From Kiritimatiellia bacterium (lineage in GTDB: Bacteria; Verrucomicrobiota; Kiritimatiellia; SLAD01), in NCBI GenBank assembly GCA_007127595.1, contig SKZA01000132.1, positions 1-5,853 on the forward strand: a stretch of DNA of 5,853 nucleotides, given 5' to 3'. Position numbers and translations under genes: made by a program. Below are positions 1 to 4,592 of this stretch, in pieces (the stretch's first letter is position 1; each line of letters opens with the position of its first letter). The notes under the pieces were generated by a model, which made no database searches, was not told the DNA's origin, and was given only the letters and a program-made list of their open reading frames with translations.

Positions 1-1
1 A

Positions 2-430
2 ATGAAAACCACGTTGGTTAAACAAGAAGAGATTGTACGGAGCTGGATCCTGGTGGATGCGGCAGATAAGCCGCTGGGCCGCTTGGCTGTGAAAATTGCC
101 GCCATTTTGCGCGGAAAGAACAAGGTCACCTTTGCGCCGCATATCGATCAGGGCGACTTCGTGGTGGTGATCAACGCGGCAAAAGTCAAGTTGACAGGAA
201 ACAAGGAAGACCAGAAGATTTATAAGCATTATACGGGATATGCGAGCGGCTTGCGCGAGCATCCGGCGCGGCATATCCGGGCCAAGAACCCCACGCGACT
301 GGTGACTCAGGCGGTGGCGGGCATGCTGCCCAAGAACAAGCAGAGCCGGCAGATGCTAACGCGGCTTCGGGTGTTTCCGGGCGCGGAACACGCGCACGCG
401 GCGCAAAAACCCGAGTCGGTCAGTCTCTGA
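2..430 (+). CDS. rplM: 50S ribosomal protein L13
   Basis: Encodes large-subunit protein L13 (142 residues, the usual bacterial length), an early-assembling protein that binds 23S rRNA. The sequence shows the family landmarks in order: WILVDAADKPLGRLA at about 15-29, GDFVVVINAAKVKLTGNK at 51-68, VAGMLPKN at 105-112 and the C-terminal VFPGAEHAHAAQKP at 124-137. The N-terminus (MKTTLVKQEEIVRSW) aligns with normal L13 starts, so the ATG at position 2 is probably the true start, although its ribosome binding site lies outside the window. The gene is followed after 25 bp by rpsI, the classic L13-S9 pair found across bacteria, and the two are almost certainly cotranscribed up to the terminator at 878-912. 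Nothing is broken. The usual LGR after PKNK reads QSR here, a mild variation. Identification is secure from several long conserved motifs. Confidence 0.98.
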   Translation: MKTTLVKQEEIVRSWILVDAADKPLGRLAVKIAAILRGKNKVTFAPHIDQGDFVVVINAAKVKLTGNKEDQKIYKHYTGYASGLREHPARHIRAKNPTRLVTQAVAGMLPKNKQSRQMLTRLRVFPGAEHAHAAQKPESVSL

Positions 431-442
431 GCGGACGTTGTA

Positions 443-450
443 AAGAAGGA
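443..450 (+). promoter_or_regulatory. Shine-Dalgarno site of rpsI
   Basis: AAGAAGGA lies 5 bases before the rpsI ATG at 456 and is highly complementary to the 3' end of 16S rRNA. It fixes the rpsI start. It also shows that this organism uses canonical Shine-Dalgarno sites, which makes the lack of one in front of argB notable. Confidence 0.8.
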
Positions 451-455
451 TCAAG

Positions 456-857
456 ATGGCGGTACAGAAAATAGCGGAATATACGGCAACCGGACGGCGC
501 AAGACTTCTGTCGCGCGCGTGCGGCTGGCCTTGGGTGTGGGCAAGATGATGGTGAACGGGAAAGAGCTGAAAGAATACTTTCCCACCGACTGCATTCAGG
601 GCCTCGTGCAGCAGCAGTTCCAGATAACCGATACGGTGAAGCGGTATGACGTGCTGGTTAATGTCCACGGTGGCGGTCAGATTGGCCAGGCTGGGGCGAT
701 CCGGCATGGTATCTCCCGGGCGTTGATTCAAGCGGATCCCGAACTCAAGGCGACATTGAAAGACGCCGGTTGCCTGACGCGCGACCCGCGCGAGAAGGAA
801 CGCAAGAAACCCGGCCAACCCGGGGCGCGCAAACGCTTCCAGTTCTCGAAACGCTAA
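456..857 (+). CDS. rpsI: 30S ribosomal protein S9
   Basis: Encodes small-subunit protein S9 (133 residues), whose basic C-terminal tail reaches the decoding centre and contacts P-site tRNA. Visible family signatures are TATGRRKTSVARVRL at 10-24, VNGKELKEYFP at 33-43, HGGGQIGQAGAIRHG at 71-85, the LTRDPREKERKK block at 107-118 and the terminal RFQFSKR with the conserved final arginine. The stretch after ERKK reads PGQPGARK where many bacteria have YG..KARR; this variant gives a weak lineage hint but is not a defect. The ATG at 456 is preceded at good spacing by AAGAAGGA and gives the expected N-terminus. The gene lies 25 bp after rplM and ends 20 bp before a strong intrinsic terminator, so it is the last gene of the ribosomal-protein transcript. 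Identification is secure. Confidence 0.98.
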   Translation: MAVQKIAEYTATGRRKTSVARVRLALGVGKMMVNGKELKEYFPTDCIQGLVQQQFQITDTVKRYDVLVNVHGGGQIGQAGAIRHGISRALIQADPELKATLKDAGCLTRDPREKERKKPGQPGARKRFQFSKR

Positions 858-877
858 GATTCGTTTACATTTGATTG

Positions 878-912
878 CGACCCCGAATGTGCCTAACGTT
901 CGGGGTCGTTTT
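878..912 (+). terminator. Intrinsic terminator after rplM-rpsI
   Basis: A perfect 10-bp GC-rich stem (878-887 CGACCCCGAA with 899-908 TTCGGGGTCG) is followed at once by TTTT (909-912). The stem can extend inward by three pairs, one of them G-U, leaving a 5-base loop (GCCTA, 891-895). It begins 20 bp past the rpsI stop. Shape and position fit a Rho-independent terminator that separates the ribosomal-protein transcript from the arginine genes. The U-run is short, so some read-through is possible. Confidence 0.85.
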
Positions 913-914
913 CG

Positions 915-1018
915 TATAGAGTATAGGGTGTCGGGTGTCGCGTGTATGGCGATGTGACGGAATGCGCGACACCCGACACTCGACACCCGACACCCGACAC
1001 CCTAACCCCTTATAGAGT
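915..1018. repeat. Small inverted-repeat element with flanking 8-bp direct repeats
   Basis: TATAGAGT occurs at 915-922 and again at 1011-1018. Between the copies sits an 88-bp segment with 17-bp perfect inverted arms: 924-940 (TAGGGTGTCGGGTGTCG) and 988-1004, its exact reverse complement. The left arm can alternatively pair further in, with 928-942 matching 965-979. The segment has no coding capacity. The direct repeats look like a target-site duplication, so the segment resembles a MITE or REP-like palindrome inserted between the rpsI terminator and argJ. The right copy of TATAGAGT lies only 6 bases before the argJ ATG, so the element occupies the place where the argJ leader and any promoter would be. 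The direct repeats and arms are read directly; mobility is inferred. Confidence 0.7.
967..1001. repeat. Five tandem CGACACC heptamers
   Basis: Five contiguous 7-bp units, CGACACC x5, start at 967, 974, 981, 988 and 995; only the second (CGACACT) has a change. Two reverse-complement units (GGTGTCG) lie at 927-933 and 934-940. Unequal unit numbers on the two sides (2 against 5) suggest that the right side expanded by slippage. The region is non-coding. Confidence 0.85.
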
Positions 1019-1024
1019 CATATC

Positions 1025-2230
1025 ATGAAATCTGAGTTGCTCGGCACAGATGAAATCCTCCTCCCCGCCGGCTTCCGCGCGGCGGGCGTTCGCGCGGGCA
1101 TCAAGAAGCGGGAAGTGAAAGACCTGGCCTTGCTGGTATCCGATACGCCCGCGACGGTGGCCGGCGTATTCACGACCAACCAGGTAAATGCGGCGCCCGT
1201 AAAGCTGTGCCGGGAACGTTTAACGGGTGGAACGGCGCGCGCCGTCGTGATCAACAGCGGGAACGCCAACGCCTGTACGGGCGCGGACGGTCTGGCCGAT
1301 GCGCGGCGGATGGCGACCGTGACCGCCGAGGCGCTTGGTGTGCCGGATGAAACGGTGTTTGTCTGTTCCACAGGTCATATCGGTGCGCGATTGCCGATGG
1401 ATGTTGTGGAGGCGGGTGTCCGGCATGCAGCGCAGAAGGTTTCCGCCACGGGCGGTCGAGACGCCGCCGAAGCCATCATGACCACGGACATACGCGTCAA
1501 GCACTGGACGGTAAAGTTCCAGGTGGACGGAAAGCCGGTTGTACTCAGCGGTATCGCCAAGGGCGCGGGCATGATCGAGCCGAACATGGCCACGATGCTC
1601 GCTTTCGTGATGACGGACGCGGCGGTGGACCAAGCGGCGCTGCAAAAGGCCCTGGCCGCAGCCGTGAACCAGAGCTTCAACCGGATCACCGTGGACGGCG
1701 ATCAAAGCACCAACGATACCGTCTTGCTGCTGGCCAACGGACAAGCCGGACACGAGGCCGCGTTGAACGAAGACCATCCGGCGTGGCCCGATTTCATCGC
1801 CGCGCTGAACGAGGTCACGCTTCAATTGGCGTTAAAGATCGTGGAAGACGGCGAAGGCGCGAATAAACGAATTACCATTATCGTCGAGGGCGCGGAGTCC
1901 GACGCGGACGCGGACAAGGCGGCGCGTGCCGTGGCGAATTCGTTTCTTGTGAAGACGTCCTGGGCCGGTGTGTATCCGAATTGGGGTCGGGTCATGGACG
2001 CCATCGGCTATGCCAAGGCGCGTGTGGACGAAGACAAGGTGGACATCTGGTACGACGAACATCACGCCGCCCATCAGGGACTGGCGACCGGCATCCCTTT
2101 GGAGACCTTGAAGGCCGTGATTGAGCAGACGCGATTCACGATTCGGATCAACCTCAATCTTGGCGAAGGCCGCGCAGTCGTGTATACGTGTGAGATCACG
2201 GAAGAATATGTACGGATCAACGTAACCTGA
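1025..2230 (+). CDS. argJ: Bifunctional ornithine acetyltransferase / N-acetylglutamate synthase
   Basis: Transfers the acetyl group of N-acetylornithine to glutamate, regenerating N-acetylglutamate and releasing ornithine (the cyclic arginine pathway); many homologues also use acetyl-CoA. The cytoplasmic proenzyme cleaves itself before a nucleophilic threonine. That site is KGAGMIEPNMATML at 179-192, predicting cleavage between Ala189 and Thr190. Other landmarks are LPAGFRAAGVRAGIKK (13-28), VINSGNANACTG (75-86), the oxyanion-hole region CSTGHIG (114-120), TVDGDQSTNDTVLLLANG (222-239), VEDGEGANK (273-281) and YPNWGRVMDAIGYA (317-330). Length is 401 residues, close to the usual 390-410. Oddities: the C-terminus is YVRINVT, whereas most homologues end near YVRINADYRT or similar, and EGATK reads EGANK. 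The ATG at 1025 has only a weak GAG upstream, but an in-frame stop at 1013-1015 excludes a longer start. argB follows after 21 bp. Whether it is bifunctional or transferase only cannot be told from sequence. Confidence 0.95.
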   Translation: MKSELLGTDEILLPAGFRAAGVRAGIKKREVKDLALLVSDTPATVAGVFTTNQVNAAPVKLCRERLTGGTARAVVINSGNANACTGADGLADARRMATVTAEALGVPDETVFVCSTGHIGARLPMDVVEAGVRHAAQKVSATGGRDAAEAIMTTDIRVKHWTVKFQVDGKPVVLSGIAKGAGMIEPNMATMLAFVMTDAAVDQAALQKALAAAVNQSFNRITVDGDQSTNDTVLLLANGQAGHEAALNEDHPAWPDFIAALNEVTLQLALKIVEDGEGANKRITIIVEGAESDADADKAARAVANSFLVKTSWAGVYPNWGRVMDAIGYAKARVDEDKVDIWYDEHHAAHQGLATGIPLETLKAVIEQTRFTIRINLNLGEGRAVVYTCEITEEYVRINVT

Positions 2231-2251
2231 CTCAATAACCAATATTCATTC

Positions 2252-3124
2252 ATGCAAACGGTCATAGAAAAAGCATCGGTCCTGATTGAAGCGTTGCCGT
2301 ACATCCAGCGGTTCCGCGGCGAGACCGTTGTCGTTAAATTCGGCGGCAGCATCATGGAGGACGAGGATGGGGTGAACAACATCCTCAAGGACATTGCCTT
2401 CATGGAATGTGTCGGCTTGCGGCCGGTCATCGTGCACGGCGGCGGGAAATCCATCTCGCAGCGCATGAAGGAAAAAGGCCTCAAGCCGTCGTTTGTCAAA
2501 GGACTGCGGGTGACGGATGAGCAGGCGATCGAAGTGGTAGAGTATGTGTTGAACCACGAAGTCAACCCGCAGTTGGTTGAGACGCTTCAATCCTACGGGT
2601 GCAAGGCGCGGGGGATGCATGGCGATGACATCATCCGGGTCACCAAACACCTTGAAAAAGACAAGAAGACCGGTAAGGAACTCGATTGGGGTTACGTCGG
2701 TGATGTGACGGACGTCGATATCGCCCCCGCGGAAGCTTTTCTGCAGGCGGCGCTCACGCCCGTCATCACGCCTTTGGGGCGCGGGGCCGATCGGAAGATC
2801 TATAATGTGAATGCCGACGATGCCGCCGCCGCCATTGCGCAGGCGGTGAAAGCGCGGAAGCTGGTGTTCTTGTCCGATGTTCCGGGTCTGCTTGCCAATC
2901 CGGCGGATATGGATTCACGAATCTCGACGGTCAAAATGGCTGAAGTCAATGCGTTGATCAAGCGGGGCGTGATCGATGGCGGGATGTTGCCGAAAATTAC
3001 CGGGGCCGTGAATGCGTTGAAGGCCGGTGTGCGGAAAACCCACATCATCGATGCGGGCATGCCGCATTCATTGCTGCTCGAACTGTTCACGGACAAAGGC
3101 GTCGGGACGGAGATTGTGCATTAG
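2252..3124 (+). CDS. argB: Acetylglutamate kinase
   Basis: Phosphorylates N-acetylglutamate with ATP, the second step of arginine synthesis; cytoplasmic, amino-acid kinase family. Visible landmarks are VVVKFGGSIMED (26-37, phosphate-binding glycines and lysine), VIVHGGGKSIS (59-69), GLRVTD with the substrate-binding arginine (84-89), GYVGDVTDVD (147-156), YNVNADDAAAAIA (184-196), LVFLSDVPGLL (204-214), DGGMLPKI (242-249) and the C-terminal PHSLLLELFTDKGVGTEI (271-288). At 290 residues it is longer than the arginine-insensitive E. coli enzyme (about 258). It has a helical N-terminal extension (residues 1-24) like that of hexameric, arginine-inhibited kinases, so feedback inhibition by arginine is likely. 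Where sensitive enzymes usually read HIIDGR before PHS, this one reads HIIDAGM (264-270). The ATG at 2252 gives the expected helix but has no Shine-Dalgarno site. argJ ends 21 bp upstream. Confidence 0.97.
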   Translation: MQTVIEKASVLIEALPYIQRFRGETVVVKFGGSIMEDEDGVNNILKDIAFMECVGLRPVIVHGGGKSISQRMKEKGLKPSFVKGLRVTDEQAIEVVEYVLNHEVNPQLVETLQSYGCKARGMHGDDIIRVTKHLEKDKKTGKELDWGYVGDVTDVDIAPAEAFLQAALTPVITPLGRGADRKIYNVNADDAAAAIAQAVKARKLVFLSDVPGLLANPADMDSRISTVKMAEVNALIKRGVIDGGMLPKITGAVNALKAGVRKTHIIDAGMPHSLLLELFTDKGVGTEIVH

Positions 3125-3146
3125 AACCTATCCCAAAACCGAATTG

Positions 3147-3163
3147 CGGCTCCCGCCGAGCCG
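3147..3163 (+). other. Small hairpin after argB
   Basis: CGGCTC (3147-3152) pairs with GAGCCG (3158-3163) around a 5-base loop, starting 22 bp past the argB stop. No T-run follows, so it is not a convincing intrinsic terminator. It could stabilise an mRNA 3' end or be incidental. Confidence 0.35.
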
Positions 3164-3181
3164 GGCTTGAGGACCTAGTGC

Positions 3182-3300
3182 TGTGTCCCGGAAGTTCCTT
3201 GCAATATTGATAAACGTATACTCCTTGGAGGGACGCGCTTCCGCGCGTCCGGGTCACGCGGAAGCGTGACCCTCCAATATGCGGCTATTTCCGGGATACA
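3182..3300. repeat. Palindromic BIME/MITE-like element upstream of argD
   Basis: This non-coding block of about 119 bp is bracketed by inverted repeats TGTGTCCCGGAA (3182-3193) and TTCCGGGATACA (3289-3300), which match at 11 of 12 positions. Inside are GCAATATTG (left, from 3201) and CAATATGC (right, from 3275), also inverted, and a dense central palindrome at 3225-3277. The left side carries about 20 extra bases relative to the right. The centre consists of two related units in opposite orientation, both built around CGCTTCCGCG. No clear direct repeat flanks it. The architecture fits a bacterial interspersed palindromic or miniature transposable element. Family membership and copy number cannot be judged from one copy. 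Confidence 0.65.
3225..3277 (+). other. Central palindrome with two exclusive folds
   Basis: Fold A is two adjacent hairpins with perfect stems: 3231-3238/3243-3250 with loop TTCC, and 3251-3259/3264-3272 with loop GGAA. An outer helix 3225-3229/3273-3277 can close both. Fold B is one long hairpin pairing 3225-3245 with 3257-3277, 21 positions with one A-A mismatch at 3233/3269 and one G-T at 3235/3267, around an 11-base loop. The two folds cannot coexist fully. No T-run follows, so an ordinary intrinsic terminator is unlikely. The block lies 60 bp before the argD start, so if argB and argD are cotranscribed it will be folded RNA between them. Confidence 0.7.
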
Positions 3301-3324
3301 ATACGAATAGGATCGGAACAAGAC

Positions 3325-3329
3325 GGGAG
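3325..3329 (+). promoter_or_regulatory. Shine-Dalgarno site that selects the TTG start of argD
   Basis: GGGAG ends 8 bases before the TTG at 3338, a normal spacing. The nearby ATG at 3333 is only 3 bases away and opens a frame that stops after two codons (ATG GCT TGA). The argD frame has a stop at 3308-3310 and no ATG or GTG between that stop and 3338, so this site supports TTG 3338 as the start. Confidence 0.65.
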
Positions 3330-3337
3330 TTTATGGC

Positions 3338-4591
3338 TTGAGCAAACAGTCAGACATCAAGACCCTTCACGAACAATACGTCATGCCGACGTATGCGCCG
3401 GGCTTGGCGTTGGTGAAGGGGCGCGGCGCGACGGTTTGGGACGCCGACGGCAACAAGTATCTCGATTTTCTGGCCGGCATTGCCGTGACCAACGTCGGTC
3501 ATTGTCATCCGAGACTGGTCCGGGCCATTCGGCGACAGGCCGGTCGCCTGATGCACGTCTCGAACCTGTTCTATAATACGTTGCAACCGCGCCTGGCCGA
3601 AGCGCTGTCCAAGCGTTCGCTCGGCGGCAAGTGTTTCTTCTGTAATTCCGGCGCGGAGGCAAACGAAGCGCTGATCAAGCTGGCGCGTTTGTGGGGCCAC
3701 ACGCAGGGGCGCTACGAAATCATTACCATGCGCAATTCCTTTCACGGGCGGACGCTGGCCACGCTGACCGCGACGGGACAGGCCAAGGTGCAGAAGGGTT
3801 TTGAACCGCTGCCTGCGGGATTTGTCCTGGCCGATTACAATGACCTGGCCTCCGTTCAGGCGGCGGTCAACGACAAGACCGTGGCGATTCTCGTGGAAGC
3901 GGTGCAGGGCGAGGGCGGCGTCCGACCCGCGCGGCCGGATTTTATAAAGGGCCTTGCGGAATTATGCAGGCGAAAAAATCTGCTCCTCTTTTTTGATGAG
4001 GTGCAATGCGGCGTTGGGCGTACGGGGCGCTGGTTCGGGTATCAGCGGTATGATGTTGAACCCGACGCGTTTTCATTGGCGAAAGGGTTGGGTGGCGGAT
4101 TCCCGATCGGCGCCATCGTCACCTCGCCGAAACTGGCGGACGTCTTTCAACCGGGGAATCATGCGACAACGTTTGGCGGCACGCCGCTCGCGTGCGCGGC
4201 GGCGCTGGCCGTCATGGACATAATTGAGGACGAGCGACTTCTGGATAATGCGCGTGTCATGGGCGAAGCGTTCATGGAAAGCTTGAAAAAGGTGGCGGCG
4301 AAATACCCGTTCATACGCGAAGTGCGCGGGGCGGGCTTGATGGTCGGCTTGGTGCTGAATCAGCCGGCGAAAGAATTGGAAGCGCTCCTGCGCAAGCACG
4401 GTCTGATCGCGCTCGCAACCGCCGATACCGTCATCCGGTTTCTGCCGCCGTTGAATATACGCACGGCGGACGTCCGCAAGGCCGCGCGGATCGTGGACAA
4501 AGCCTGCGCGGAATGGTTGACGCAACTTGCCAAACCCGGCCCGGACGATCAGTCCGCGAGGTTTAAGCATCTGAAGTTAAATAGGGATTAA
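3338..4591 (+). CDS. argD: Acetylornithine aminotransferase
   Basis: PLP-dependent class III aminotransferase that converts N-acetylglutamate semialdehyde plus glutamate to N-acetylornithine and 2-oxoglutarate in the cytoplasm; homologues often also serve as succinyldiaminopimelate aminotransferase in lysine synthesis. Landmarks are YLDFLAGIAVTNVGHCHP (41-58), FFCNSGAEANEALIKLA (100-116, phosphate binding), SFHGRTLATLTATGQ (134-148), VEAVQGEGGV (186-195), LLFFDEVQCGVGRTG (216-230, with Asp220 facing the pyridine nitrogen), FSLAKGLGGGFPIGA (245-259, with Lys249 the Schiff-base lysine), TTFGGTPLACAAAL (277-290) and the substrate arginine in VIRFLPPLN (365-373). At 417 residues it is slightly longer than usual because of a polar, charged tail after about residue 395. 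The start is TTG at 3338, supported by GGGAG upstream; the next in-frame ATG (3383) would remove the first 15 residues. It is separated from argB by a 213-bp repeat-bearing gap and from the next gene by one base. Confidence 0.95.
   Translation: MSKQSDIKTLHEQYVMPTYAPGLALVKGRGATVWDADGNKYLDFLAGIAVTNVGHCHPRLVRAIRRQAGRLMHVSNLFYNTLQPRLAEALSKRSLGGKCFFCNSGAEANEALIKLARLWGHTQGRYEIITMRNSFHGRTLATLTATGQAKVQKGFEPLPAGFVLADYNDLASVQAAVNDKTVAILVEAVQGEGGVRPARPDFIKGLAELCRRKNLLLFFDEVQCGVGRTGRWFGYQRYDVEPDAFSLAKGLGGGFPIGAIVTSPKLADVFQPGNHATTFGGTPLACAAALAVMDIIEDERLLDNARVMGEAFMESLKKVAAKYPFIREVRGAGLMVGLVLNQPAKELEALLRKHGLIALATADTVIRFLPPLNIRTADVRKAARIVDKACAEWLTQLAKPGPDDQSARFKHLKLNRD
4583..4587 (+). promoter_or_regulatory. 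Shine-Dalgarno site of the phosphofructokinase gene
   Basis: AGGGA lies inside the last codons of argD, 5 bases before the ATG at 4593. It supports that start and indicates that ribosomes finishing argD could directly re-initiate on the next gene. Confidence 0.55.
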
Positions 4592-4592
4592 C

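Noticed and set aside
420..986. 188-residue open frame on the - strand across rpsI and its terminator
   Set aside because: It lies opposite a clear S9 gene, runs through the terminator and repeat, and shows no recognisable motif. It is a high-GC shadow frame.
967..1004. CRISPR array or telomere-like repeat (CCCTAACCCC at 1001-1010)
   Set aside because: Units are 7 bp with no spacers, so it is not a CRISPR array. The CCCTAACCCC string occurs once and is internal to a chromosomal gap.
1220..1825. 201-residue open frame on the - strand inside argJ
   Set aside because: Fully antisense to conserved argJ motifs, rich in Arg and His as expected for a reverse frame of GC-rich coding DNA, and without motif or start context.
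3124..3141. GAACCTATCCCAAAACCG right after the argB stop as a possible insertion-sequence end
   Set aside because: It gave a vague impression of a transposon terminus, but no matching inverted copy or transposase fragment is visible in the window.
3195..3222. Promoter before argD: TATACT at 3217-3222 with TTCCTT at 3195-3200
   Set aside because: The -10 match is good and the 16-bp spacing acceptable, but the -35 matches TTGACA poorly and the site lies inside a repeat element. The evidence is too weak to list.
3231..3280. Intrinsic terminator after argB formed by the strong hairpins
   Set aside because: Stems are strong, but the downstream sequence (AATATGCGGC) has no T-run and the hairpins start more than 100 bp after the argB stop.
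3125..3337. A short gene hidden between argB and argD
   Set aside because: The gap is occupied by palindromes, and I see no frame with a start, a ribosome site and meaningful length.
4073..4570. 165-residue open frame on the - strand inside argD
   Set aside because: Antisense to the conserved PLP-enzyme core, with shadow-type composition and no family signature.
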